Assembly (NCBI RefSeq): GCF_009761815.1
Contig: NZ_RWIN01000132.1
Span: 27,234 to 91,233, forward strand
Direction of reading: 5' to 3'
From: Pseudomonas sp. PB120
Lineage (GTDB): Bacteria > Pseudomonadota > Gammaproteobacteria > Pseudomonadales > Pseudomonadaceae
Length of the DNA: 64,000 nucleotides
Position numbers and translations under genes: made by a program. Below the pieces are notes generated by a model. That model worked only from the letters and a program-made list of their open reading frames with translations. It had not been told where the DNA came from and did not search any database. This document shows positions 16,020-24,402 of the stretch, piece after piece. The first letter of the stretch is position 1, and every line of letters starts with the position of its first letter.

Positions 16020-18050
16020 ATGGAACGTTCACCTTGGCACGCGGGCGAAAAACAGTTGCAGGAGCACGTCGGCGTTGCCGAGCGAATGGAGACGTTGGGG
16101 CGCAGAGTGGTTCGCACCGAGATGCCGGACCAGCATCGTAAATTCTATGAGCAACTGCCGTTCATGCTGTACGGCGCGGTGGACGTCAACGGTAATCCTT
16201 GGGCGAGCATCCTTGAAGGGCCTCCGGGTTTCGCTCACTCACCCGTGCCCGGGGCGCTGCAATTCAATAGCTTGCCGGGGGCGGATGATCCGGCACAGTT
16301 GAACGATGGCGCAGCCATCGGCCTGCTGGGAATCGAATTGCACACGCGGCGTCGCAACCGCCTCAATGGTCGTGTGGGCGCAGTGACGAGCAAGGGCTTT
16401 GAAGTCACGGTCGAACAGTCCTATGGCAATTGCCCGCAATACATTCAATTGCGCCAGTTTCGCTCCGTACCGCTGGCCGACTCTGCGACCCGCATCGCAC
16501 AGCATCTCAACACACTGGATGAAGCGGCCCAGGCGATGATCGCCGGAGCCGACACCTTTTTTGTCGCCAGTTATGTGGATGTCGATGGCCAACGTTCGGT
16601 AGACGTTTCACACCGTGGTGGCCAGGCCGGTTTCGTACAGGTAGAAGGCAATCGCCTGACTATCCCGGACTTCGCCGGCAACCTGTTCTTCAATACCCTG
16701 GGCAATCTGCTGATCAATCCCCGGGCGGGTTTGCTGTTTATCGATTTCAACTCGGGCGACCTGCTGCACCTCAGCGGTCGCACGGAAATTATTCTTGAAG
16801 GCCCACAGGTCGAAGCCTTTCAAGGCGCCGAGCGTCTGTGGACGTTCCACGTGGAACACGTGGTACGTCGACCCGCAGCATTAGCCCTGCGCTGGCGCTT
16901 CGACGGTGTTTCGCCCACCAGTTTGCTGACCGGCACCTGGGGGCAGGCCAATGCCCGGCTGCAAGCCCAGGCGTTGGGTGATCGTTGGCGGCCGCTGCGG
17001 GTAACGCGGATCGAAGCGGAGAGCCACAGCATTCTCTCGATTTATCTTGAGCCGGCCGATGGCGCCGGGTTGCCCGTGTTTCAGGCCGGTCAACATTTGC
17101 CGTTGCGGTTCAACATTGGCGGTGACGTGCATATCCGCACTTACAGCCTGTCGAGTGCGCCGTCGGATGATTTTTTCCGTATCAGTGTGAAGCGTGAAGG
17201 GTTGGTGTCTTCGCACCTGCATGACCAGCTTCGTGTCGGAGATCTGCTGGAGGCCCGTGCACCGCAGGGTCACTTCACCGTGGCGCCCCATGAACGTCGT
17301 CCGCTGGTGTTGTTGGCGGCGGGCGTAGGCATCACGCCTTTGCTCTCGATGGCGCGGGAGGTGGTGTACCAGGGCCTACGGACCCGGTCCATTCGGCCTA
17401 CATGGTTTTTCCAGAGTTCGCGCACGCTGGCCGATCAACCTTTTCGTGCCGAATTGGATCGCCTGATCGAGGACGCCGGTGGCTCCGTGAGAGTCCTGCG
17501 TCTACTCAGTCAGCCGGAACCCGGCGTGCTGGAGGGCGAAGATTTCGACCTGACCGGGCGTATCGACACTGAATTGCTCAAGTCCATGCTTGAGGTTGAG
17601 GACTACGATCAGCTGGATTTTGTCCTCTGTGGCCCGGGAGGTTTTACCCAAGGGCTGTACGACAGTCTGCGGGAACTGGACATCCGTGACTCACAGATTC
17701 ATGCCGAAACATTTGGCCCCTCGACGTTGCGCCGCCAGCCAGATCCGGATGCAGTGGTCATTGAGCAACCCCCAGCCGCCACCACGTCAGTGCCGGTGGT
17801 GTTCGAGCGTTCTGCCAAGGAAGCCCGCTGGCAACCCGATGGCGGCAGTTTGCTGGAGTTGGCGGAAAGCCGAGGCTTGCGTCCGGAGTTCAGTTGCCGG
17901 GGTGGTTCCTGCGGAACCTGCAAGACGCGTCTGATCAGCGGCCAGGTGAATTATCCGCAGCCTCCAGCGGAAATGCCGGACGACGGACATGTGCTGATTT
18001 GTTGTGCGATTCCGGCACAGGGCTCGCAGCCTTTGGTGCTGGACCTGTAG
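16020..18050 (+). CDS. Three-domain oxidoreductase: FMN-binding PNPOx-like / ferredoxin reductase / 2Fe-2S ferredoxin
   Basis: A 676-residue fusion. Residues about 35-270 resemble the pyridoxamine-phosphate-oxidase-like split-barrel FMN fold. About 325-560 is a ferredoxin-NADP reductase-type module with FAD motif RTYSLSS (near 373) and nicotinamide-site motif GVGITPLLSMA (near 435). The C-terminal plant-type ferredoxin has CRGGSCGTC (Cys626, 631, 634) and a last cysteine at 661 or 662. An NAD(P)H-to-FAD-to-2Fe-2S chain feeding the N-terminal domain is the expected logic. I start at ATG 16020 after a GGGGGGAGAAG site; the frame extends upstream only through GST. The substrate is unknown. It contains a parS site at 16844-16857. 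Confidence 0.85.
   Translation: MERSPWHAGEKQLQEHVGVAERMETLGRRVVRTEMPDQHRKFYEQLPFMLYGAVDVNGNPWASILEGPPGFAHSPVPGALQFNSLPGADDPAQLNDGAAIGLLGIELHTRRRNRLNGRVGAVTSKGFEVTVEQSYGNCPQYIQLRQFRSVPLADSATRIAQHLNTLDEAAQAMIAGADTFFVASYVDVDGQRSVDVSHRGGQAGFVQVEGNRLTIPDFAGNLFFNTLGNLLINPRAGLLFIDFNSGDLLHLSGRTEIILEGPQVEAFQGAERLWTFHVEHVVRRPAALALRWRFDGVSPTSLLTGTWGQANARLQAQALGDRWRPLRVTRIEAESHSILSIYLEPADGAGLPVFQAGQHLPLRFNIGGDVHIRTYSLSSAPSDDFFRISVKREGLVSSHLHDQLRVGDLLEARAPQGHFTVAPHERRPLVLLAAGVGITPLLSMAREVVYQGLRTRSIRPTWFFQSSRTLADQPFRAELDRLIEDAGGSVRVLRLLSQPEPGVLEGEDFDLTGRIDTELLKSMLEVEDYDQLDFVLCGPGGFTQGLYDSLRELDIRDSQIHAETFGPSTLRRQPDPDAVVIEQPPAATTSVPVVFERSAKEARWQPDGGSLLELAESRGLRPEFSCRGGSCGTCKTRLISGQVNYPQPPAEMPDDGHVLICCAIPAQGSQPLVLDL
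16844..16857. other. parS centromere site 1 (ParB-binding)
   Basis: A perfect 14-bp palindrome GTTCCACGTGGAAC, identical to the pseudomonad parS core, about 14.2 kb from the parB 3' end. It lies inside the oxidoreductase gene, where it encodes part of a TFHVEH stretch. Confidence 0.88.
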
Positions 18051-18183
18051 CAGCTGCCGAGCCTGCGTTCGGCTGCGAAGCAGTCGTAGAATGGTACGCC
18101 GCGGTGTTTCAGATAAACCGTGTACCCAGAATTACGACTGCTGCGCAGCCGAACGCAGCCTCGCAGGCTCGGCAGCTGCTACA
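18047..18183. repeat. Long imperfect inverted repeat after the oxidoreductase gene
   Basis: The left arm (GTAGCAGCTGCCGAGCCTGC, continuing TTCGGCTGCGAAGCAGTCGT) is mirrored at 18134-18183, with an extra 8-base block in the right arm. The loop is about 45 bp. The TAG stop of the preceding gene is the first part of the left arm. A shorter relative lies at 44432-44466. No coding potential of its own. Confidence 0.75.
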
Positions 18184-18211
18184 AGGGATTTGATTCTATT
18201 CAAGGAGCTTT

Positions 18212-19408
18212 ATGGTTTTTCTCGCTCGCCTAGCTGTCTTGTTGGCAGCGCTGGTGCTGCTCACCGGTTGCGAACGACACGACGGGCCAGCGCTCGATCA
18301 GCAACTCTACGTCTGGCAGCGGCAATGGACACCCGCCCACGAAGCCGCGCTCAAGGACAGTCGCGCGGATTTTTCGACCGTGCGGGTCCTGGCCTTGCAG
18401 GCGTTCCCGCAGGCTGGGTGGAGTCCGGCGCGAATCGACCCGGCGCTGCTCAAACAGGATGGTCGGCCGCTGATTGCGGTCATTCGCCTTGATGGCCAGC
18501 TCAAGTCGCTGAATCAGGGCGATGTCATCGCACGGATTCAACAACTGCTCAGCGACTGGCAAGGATTGGGGCTGCAGCTCGCCGGCGTGGAAATCGACCA
18601 CGATGCGGGTAACGCTCGCCTACCGGCCTACCGCGAATTTCTTACACACCTGCGGGTTGTTCTGCCGGCATCAATGCCGCTGAGTATCACCGCGTTGCCG
18701 GCCTGGCTCGACAGCCCAGAGTTGCCATCGTTGTTATCCACAGTCGACAGCAGCGTGCTGCAGGTGCACGCCGTCAACGATCCGCGTCGCGGTTTGTTTG
18801 ACCCGGATCAGGCCAGAAGATGGGCCAGCGCCTGGAGCCGCATCACTTCAAAACCTTTTTACCTGGCGCTGCCGGCGTATGGCGTGGCGCTGTTGCCGCG
18901 GGTCAGCGGCGTGCCAGAAGTGGAAAGCGAAGTGCCCGTCGAACACGTCGGTGAGCGTAGGGAGTTGCTGGCCGACCCACACCAACTGAGTAAATTGGCC
19001 AGCGCGTTACGCAACGATCCACCACCTCATCTGGCCGGCCTGATCTGGTTTCGGCTGCCGCTGCCCAATGATCGACGAGCCTGGAGCCTCACGACTCTGC
19101 GTGCGGTCGCAAGGGGCGATGCGCTCGACAGTCACCTGAACGTGCAGCTCTCGTCGAATGAAGGCCTGTTTGATATCAGCGTCAGCAACCGGGGCAATCT
19201 CGACACAGCTTGGCCCGAGCGGCTGACCCTCGCGGTACGGGATTGTGATGGCGCCGATGCACTGGCCGGTTATGCATTGCAACAGAGCCCCGATCTGCTT
19301 ACCTTCACCCGCCTGCGCGACGGTCGACTGCCGGCCGGCGGACAACGCGCCATCGGTTGGGCGCGCTGTGCACATATTGATCAAGGAGGTTCGAATGTTC
19401 ATCCGTAA
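18212..19408 (+). CDS. DUF3142-type lipoprotein
   Basis: A 398-residue protein with a lipoprotein signal: hydrophobic stretch then LVLLTGC, so Cys20 would be lipidated. The body has an (alpha/beta)-barrel look: LYVWQRQW, VRVLALQAF, GLQLAGVEIDHDAG, SITALPAWL, LQVHAVNDP, KPFYLALPAYG and GLIWFRLP follow in order, as in DUF3142 proteins. Acidic residues in EIDHD could be catalytic, as in glycoside-hydrolase-like barrels, but no activity is known. It overlaps the next gene by 14 bp, so both are translated from one message. Confidence 0.8.
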   Translation: MVFLARLAVLLAALVLLTGCERHDGPALDQQLYVWQRQWTPAHEAALKDSRADFSTVRVLALQAFPQAGWSPARIDPALLKQDGRPLIAVIRLDGQLKSLNQGDVIARIQQLLSDWQGLGLQLAGVEIDHDAGNARLPAYREFLTHLRVVLPASMPLSITALPAWLDSPELPSLLSTVDSSVLQVHAVNDPRRGLFDPDQARRWASAWSRITSKPFYLALPAYGVALLPRVSGVPEVESEVPVEHVGERRELLADPHQLSKLASALRNDPPPHLAGLIWFRLPLPNDRRAWSLTTLRAVARGDALDSHLNVQLSSNEGLFDISVSNRGNLDTAWPERLTLAVRDCDGADALAGYALQQSPDLLTFTRLRDGRLPAGGQRAIGWARCAHIDQGGSNVHP

Positions 19409-21515
19409 CTGGCCCCGCCATTTGCTTTGCCTGAGCCTCGGCTTGCCGATGGGTTCGGCGTTGGCCTGCGGGCCGGATTTCCCCATGCGTCTGCTCGACA
19501 ATCGGGGACAGTCGCTGGAGGAGCTGCCGGAAGGGAACTTCAACTTCGAGGTCAATCGTCTCGGGCATGCCATCGTTGGTTTGAAAACCATCACCCAGAC
19601 TGCTGCTTACGCGGAGGCCGCCGATTATGCTGAACAGCGGAGCAACGCCGAGCAGGTTGGTTTGACGGCCGAGCAGCAAGCGCTCGTAAAACAGCTTCGT
19701 GAGCTGACTGATCCTCATCAGGTTGAAGAACAGGGCGCGACGTTACCCGATGAACTCAGGTTCTACCTGGCGGGCGCGGCGGCGTTCAATACCGGTGATC
19801 ATGCGCTGTCGGCCGAATATTTCCACGCAGTGTTGGCGCTGCCGGCCGGGGAACGACTGTTGCGCAGCACGTGGGCCGCTTACTCATTGGGGCGAGCGCT
19901 GTTTGCCATGAGTGCCGAAGCGGATGCTGGCGCCGACCTGTTCAGTCAGGCTCGTCAGGCCTTTGAGCAGACCCGTCAGCTGAGCATTGATGGCTTCAGT
20001 GACCCCATGGAACTGGGGGTTGCCAGCCTTGGCGAAGAAGCGCGCGTGGCGCGTACGGCCGGTGATTGGGACAGCGCCATCGAACTCTATGCCACGCAAA
20101 ACCTGCAGGGTTCGGCGGTGGGCTACACCTCGCTGAAGCTGTTGATGAACGATCTGGCTGCAATGCCAGAGGAGCAATTAGCCGGGTTGCTCAAGGGCAA
20201 ACCCGTTCAGCAATTGGTCACGGCTTCGCTGATCAGTCGACTCGGCTGGTCATTCGGTGATCAACCGCCGAATGAACAGAAACTGATCAAACTGCTGCAA
20301 AACAGCACCCGTGGCAGCCTCGATAATGCTGATCGACTGGCGGCGGTGAGTTATCAACAGGGCGATTACGCCAGCGCCAACGCCTTCCTTGAACACGCGG
20401 GCGAGGGTGGTCTGGCGTGGTGGTTGCGGGCAAAACTGGCGCTGCGCGACGGCGATAAAGGCGCTGCCGCCGCCGCGTATGCCAAGGCTGCGCAAGCCTT
20501 CCCGCAGAATGAATCATGGGGGGAGCGGCGCACGCCAGCCTGGGATTTTGAAACACTCCAGCCCAAGTGCCGGGTCGAGGGCGAAAGCGCGATCCTGGCG
20601 TTGCAACGCGGAGACTATCTGCAAGCGTTCGATCAGTTGTATCGCAGCAACGGCATTTACTGGTTCGACGCCGCAACAGTCGCCGAGCGGGTGCTGACCG
20701 TCGATGAACTCAAACATTACGTCGACACTCAAGTGCCGGCGCCGCCACCGCAGACCCAACAGGATCGCGATAACTACGTGCCGTTGCCGGTGGCGGCGAA
20801 ATTGCGTGACCTGCTCGGGCGGCGTTTGCTGCGTGAAGAGCGCTACGACGAAGCGCCGGGGTATTTCGACAATACGACGCTGCAACACCAGGCCCGGTGG
20901 TATGGGGAATTGCGCCGTGACGCCGAATCGAAATGGTGGCCGAGCAAGCGCGCATTCGCGTACTACAACGCGGCGACCCTGGCCCGCTTCAACGGAATGG
21001 AGTTGTTGGGTTACGAAATGTCCCCGGATTACGCGACCTTCGGTGGCAATTACAGTCTTGAAAGCAGCGAGCTCAAGGTCGGTCCCCTGGTGGCTGAAGA
21101 GGAAGTCAAACGCCAGCAGGCCAGCGCCGCCCAACCCGATCTGCGTTACCACTACCGTTATGCCGCGAATGCATTGGCCAGTCGTGCTGCCGATTACTTG
21201 CCTCATACCAGCCAGGCCTTTGCAGCCGTGCTTTGCGCCGCGACGGGGTGGAATAGCGGGCAGGAAGAAAAGAGCGCGTTCTATCAGCGCTATGTCAAAG
21301 AAGGCCCCTACGTGGATTGGGCGATGTTCTTTGGTGAGCATTGCCCTTATCCGGATTTCCAGAATGCCGACAAGCGTTACGTGACCCAGGCGTTGAGCCC
21401 GATTCGCGCATTGTTGCGGCCCTACAAAAAGTGGCTGGAAATAGGCGGTGCTGTGCTGCTCGCCGCTTTCGCACTGGTGCTGATCAATCGTCACAAGCGC
21501 AAAACGCGGACTTGA
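19395..21515 (+). CDS. Large periplasmic helical-repeat protein with C-terminal membrane anchor
   Basis: A 706-residue protein of unknown function. I start at ATG 19395 because a perfect AAGGAGGT site lies 5 bp before it. It has a signal peptide (RHLLCLSLGLPMGSALA, cleavage before CGPDFP), then about 600 residues of alanine-rich helical repeats resembling TPR or Sel1-like units (ALSAEYFHAVLALPAGERLL, DYASANAFLEHAGEGG, DKGAAAAAYAKAAQAFPQN), and a C-terminal transmembrane helix (EIGGAVLLAAFALVLIN) ending in KRKTRT. This predicts a periplasmic scaffold fixed in the inner membrane. Overlap with the DUF3142 lipoprotein gene suggests that the two products act together. Confidence 0.75.
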   Translation: MFIRNWPRHLLCLSLGLPMGSALACGPDFPMRLLDNRGQSLEELPEGNFNFEVNRLGHAIVGLKTITQTAAYAEAADYAEQRSNAEQVGLTAEQQALVKQLRELTDPHQVEEQGATLPDELRFYLAGAAAFNTGDHALSAEYFHAVLALPAGERLLRSTWAAYSLGRALFAMSAEADAGADLFSQARQAFEQTRQLSIDGFSDPMELGVASLGEEARVARTAGDWDSAIELYATQNLQGSAVGYTSLKLLMNDLAAMPEEQLAGLLKGKPVQQLVTASLISRLGWSFGDQPPNEQKLIKLLQNSTRGSLDNADRLAAVSYQQGDYASANAFLEHAGEGGLAWWLRAKLALRDGDKGAAAAAYAKAAQAFPQNESWGERRTPAWDFETLQPKCRVEGESAILALQRGDYLQAFDQLYRSNGIYWFDAATVAERVLTVDELKHYVDTQVPAPPPQTQQDRDNYVPLPVAAKLRDLLGRRLLREERYDEAPGYFDNTTLQHQARWYGELRRDAESKWWPSKRAFAYYNAATLARFNGMELLGYEMSPDYATFGGNYSLESSELKVGPLVAEEEVKRQQASAAQPDLRYHYRYAANALASRAADYLPHTSQAFAAVLCAATGWNSGQEEKSAFYQRYVKEGPYVDWAMFFGEHCPYPDFQNADKRYVTQALSPIRALLRPYKKWLEIGGAVLLAAFALVLINRHKRKTRT

Positions 21516-22145
21516 TCACGCCTGTTGAACGAAGGTCAGGCGCACTGCGAAGCCAATCAACAGGCTGCCGAACAACCATTGCTGCAGGCGTTGAGCCGAT
21601 GGACTGCGTTGCAGCCAGCGGCCGAGTGCGGCGCCGGTCAAGGCATACGCGCTGTCGAACAGCAAACCGACACCGACCAGCACCACGCCAAGGGTCGCGA
21701 ATTGCGCAAGCACTGGCCCGGCATGAGGGTCGATGAACTGTGGCAACAGCACCGAACAAAACAACAGCGCTTTTGGATTGAGCAGGTTGGTCAGCAAACC
21801 GCGCTGGATTGCTTCGCGCCAGTGAGTGTCTGCGGGTTTTACTTCTGCATTGTTCAGCGCCGGCAGCATCGTGGTTCGCAGGCATTGAATGCCGATCCAC
21901 AACAGGTACGCGGCACCGGCCAGCCGAACAACCTCGAAGGTCCAGGGCGCCGCTTTGAACAACGCCGCGAGCCCTAGCGCCGCGAGTGCCACATGGCAGC
22001 CACGCGCAATGCCCAAACCCACCGCCGTCGCCAACGCCGCGCGTTTGCCGTGACGGGCACCTGTCTGCAACAGCAGGATCATGTCCGGGCCCGGCAACAG
22101 GTAAACCACCGCCAATGCCATGAAAAACAGCCAGAGACCTGCCAT
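21516..22145 (-). CDS. LysE/RhtB-family amino acid exporter
   Basis: A 209-residue protein with about six membrane helices. LLPGPDMILLLQTGARHGKRAALATAVGLG near the N terminus is the LysE/RhtB signature and NLLNPKALLFCSVLLPQF is the second conserved segment. I start it at ATG 22145 (MAGLWLFFMAL); the upstream extension is not conserved. It is divergent from the Lrp-type gene 146 bp away, the usual arrangement for an amino-acid-responsive regulator and its exporter. Substrate not predictable. Confidence 0.88.
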   Translation of the reverse strand: MAGLWLFFMALAVVYLLPGPDMILLLQTGARHGKRAALATAVGLGIARGCHVALAALGLAALFKAAPWTFEVVRLAGAAYLLWIGIQCLRTTMLPALNNAEVKPADTHWREAIQRGLLTNLLNPKALLFCSVLLPQFIDPHAGPVLAQFATLGVVLVGVGLLFDSAYALTGAALGRWLQRSPSAQRLQQWLFGSLLIGFAVRLTFVQQA

Positions 22146-22290
22146 GTTGCACCCCGTTCGTTGTCGATGTGGTAGAGGCAGTCTAGGGCGGAAGGGCAAG
22201 GCAGGTGGTTGCGTAGTTTGCTTCTAAAGCTTCTGTGATTGGCATAACCTGCTACGTTATTACAGCTAAACCATCAGGATCTGCCAAGTC

Positions 22291-22764
22291 ATGAAACTGG
22301 ACGCCTACGACCGAAAAATTCTCGCCGCCTTGCAACGGGACGGTCGCCTGAGCAATGTGCAATTGGCTGAGGAAATCGGCTTGTCGCCGTCGCCGTGTTT
22401 GCGCCGGGTGCGGATGCTTGAAGAGGCCGGGGTGATTCGGGGCTACCAGGCGAATCTCGATCGCGATGAAGTGGGGCTCGGGCTGACCGTGTTCGTGGGG
22501 GTCAAGGTTGAACGCCACAACGATGAACAGGCCGAAGCCTTTCGGTTGGCGGTGACGGCGTTGCCGGAGGTGATTTCGGCGTTCCTGGTATCAGGGGAAT
22601 CGGATTTTCTGTTGCAAGTGGTGGTGCCGGATCTGCGCGCCTATGACCGCTTCCTGACGGGACGTTTGTTGAAACTGCCAGGGGTGAGTGACATCCGCAG
22701 CAACTTTGCGATTCACACGGTGAAGACGCCGGGGGCATTACCGCTTGAGCATTTGCCGCTCTAG
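22291..22764 (+). CDS. Lrp/AsnC-family transcriptional regulator
   Basis: A 157-residue regulator: N-terminal helix-turn-helix (LDAYDRKILAALQRDGRLSNVQLAEEIGLSPSPCLRRVRMLEEAGVI) and a C-terminal RAM ligand-binding domain (VISAFLVSGESDFLLQVVVPDLRAYDRFL). Such proteins sense amino acids. Divergent from the LysE-type exporter, its likely target. Confidence 0.9.
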   Translation: MKLDAYDRKILAALQRDGRLSNVQLAEEIGLSPSPCLRRVRMLEEAGVIRGYQANLDRDEVGLGLTVFVGVKVERHNDEQAEAFRLAVTALPEVISAFLVSGESDFLLQVVVPDLRAYDRFLTGRLLKLPGVSDIRSNFAIHTVKTPGALPLEHLPL

Positions 22765-22786
22765 GCCGTGTGCCCCCTTCGTCGGA

Positions 22787-24187
22787 TTACATCTGCGTCG
22801 CCATCCCCTCCACATTCATCGCCGCCTGGCGCAACGCCTCGGAGCGGGTTGGGTGTGGATGACAGGTCAGCGCGATGTCCTCGGCGGAAGCGCTGAACTC
22901 CATGGCCACGCAATATTCGCCAATCATTTCACTGACGCTCGGGCCGACCAGGTGTACGCCGAGCACTTCGTCGGTGCGTTCATCGGCCAATACTTTGGCG
23001 AAGCCTTCGGTTTCGTGGTTGATCTTCGCCCGGCTGTTGGCGGTAAAGGGGAACTTCCCGACCTTGTAGGCACGGCCTTCTGCCTTGAGCTGCTCCTCGG
23101 TCTTGCCGACGCTGGCCAGTTCCGGTTTGGTGTAGATCACATTAGGGATCAAGTCGTAATTGACCTCGCCGGCCTTGCCAACGATTTGTTCCACGCAGGC
23201 CATCGCCTCGTCTTCGGCCTTGTGCGCGAGCATCGGCCCTGAAGTCACGTCGCCGATCACCCAGACGCCGGCCGCTTCGGTGCGATGGCCCTTGTTGGCG
23301 AGCATGCCGCGCTTGTCGGTCGAGAGGCCGACGTTTTCCAGGCCCAAGCCTTGGGTGTAAGGCCGACGCCCGATGGACACCAACACATAATCGGCTTCAA
23401 GCACCTCGGCGGCGCCTCCGGCAGCGGGTTCGACGCTGAGCTGCACCCCTGCATCGGACGCGACGGCGCGGGTGACTTTGGAACTCAACTTGAAGTTGAT
23501 GCCCTGTTTGCTCAAGGAGCGCTGCAGGGTTTTGCCCGCCTCGGCATCCACTCCCGGGCAGATCCGGTCGAGAAACTCTACGACCGTGACCTGCGCACCC
23601 AGGCGCCGCCATACCGAACCCAGTTCCAGGCCGATCACGCCGGCGCCAATCACCACCAGGTGTTTGGGCACTTCAGCCAGCGACAGGGCGCCCGTGGAAT
23701 CGAGGATGCGTTTATTATCGATCTCCACGCCGGGCAGGGGAGTGGGCTCCGAACCGGTGGCGATGATGATGTCCTTGGCGATCAGTTCGGTCTTGCCGCC
23801 CTGGCTGTCGGTCACGGTGACTTTGCCCGGGCCGTCGATGTGCCCCCAGCCCTTGATCCAGTCGACCTTGTTTTTGCGAAACAGAAACTCGATGCCCTTG
23901 GTCAGCCCGGTAACGCTTTCATCCTTCTGTTTCATCATCTGCGCGAGATTGAGCGTAGGTTTGACTTCAATCCCCAGGTTGGCGAATTCAGCACCCATGG
24001 CTGCGTCGTAGAGCTCCGAGGCATGCAGCAATGCTTTGGACGGCATGCAACCCACGTTCAGGCAGGTGCCGCCGAGGGTGGAGCGTCCTTCTACGCAGGC
24101 CGCTTTCAACCCCAGTTGGCCAGCACGGATGGCTGCGTTGTAGCCGCCGGGGCCACCGCCCAGAATCACGACGTCATAGGTGCTCAT
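22787..24187 (-). CDS. lpdA: Dihydrolipoyl dehydrogenase
   Basis: A 466-residue flavoprotein disulfide reductase. The FAD motif GGGPGGYNAA is near residue 10, the redox disulfide is GGTCLNVGCMPSK (Cys42, Cys47), the NAD motif is VIGAGVIGLELGSVW, and the C-terminal HPHPTRSE carries the catalytic His/Glu. It reoxidises lipoamide of 2-oxoacid dehydrogenase complexes or the glycine cleavage system. The start at 24187 (MSTYDVVI) follows an AGGAG site. It stands alone rather than beside E1/E2 genes, so it is probably an extra Lpd isoform. Confidence 0.93.
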   Translation of the reverse strand: MSTYDVVILGGGPGGYNAAIRAGQLGLKAACVEGRSTLGGTCLNVGCMPSKALLHASELYDAAMGAEFANLGIEVKPTLNLAQMMKQKDESVTGLTKGIEFLFRKNKVDWIKGWGHIDGPGKVTVTDSQGGKTELIAKDIIIATGSEPTPLPGVEIDNKRILDSTGALSLAEVPKHLVVIGAGVIGLELGSVWRRLGAQVTVVEFLDRICPGVDAEAGKTLQRSLSKQGINFKLSSKVTRAVASDAGVQLSVEPAAGGAAEVLEADYVLVSIGRRPYTQGLGLENVGLSTDKRGMLANKGHRTEAAGVWVIGDVTSGPMLAHKAEDEAMACVEQIVGKAGEVNYDLIPNVIYTKPELASVGKTEEQLKAEGRAYKVGKFPFTANSRAKINHETEGFAKVLADERTDEVLGVHLVGPSVSEMIGEYCVAMEFSASAEDIALTCHPHPTRSEALRQAAMNVEGMATQM

Positions 24188-24242
24188 GGATGTACTCCTG
24201 GATGGGAAAAGACTGGATGGGTAAAAGTAGTTCCTGAAGAAA

Positions 24243-24256
24243 ATTACGAACGTAAT
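24243..24256. promoter_or_regulatory. Palindrome ATTACG-AA-CGTAAT in the lpdA/SPFH intergenic region
   Basis: A perfect inverted repeat in the 215-bp divergent region, 56 bp before the lpdA start. Possible operator or promoter-associated site; regulator unknown. Confidence 0.35.
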
Positions 24257-24348
24257 ATGTGCGTTGCGAGGCATTTCGGTCAAGGCTTCAGGTAAACGAC
24301 AGGTTGAGCACCTTTAGATAGCGCGTTTAAAAACGGAAATTTCACGAC

Positions 24349-24369
24349 TTTCGTTATACCGTAACGAAA
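24349..24369. promoter_or_regulatory. 21-bp palindrome upstream of the SPFH-ATPase operon
   Basis: TTTCGTTA and TAACGAAA flank a five-base centre, a perfect 8-bp inverted repeat ending 33 bp before the start of the first SPFH gene. The size and position fit a dimeric repressor operator. The regulator is not identified, and no regulator gene is adjacent apart from Lrp further away. Confidence 0.45.
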
Positions 24370-24402
24370 TGCATTTTGAGCAACGATAATCACTGGGGTG
24401 GT

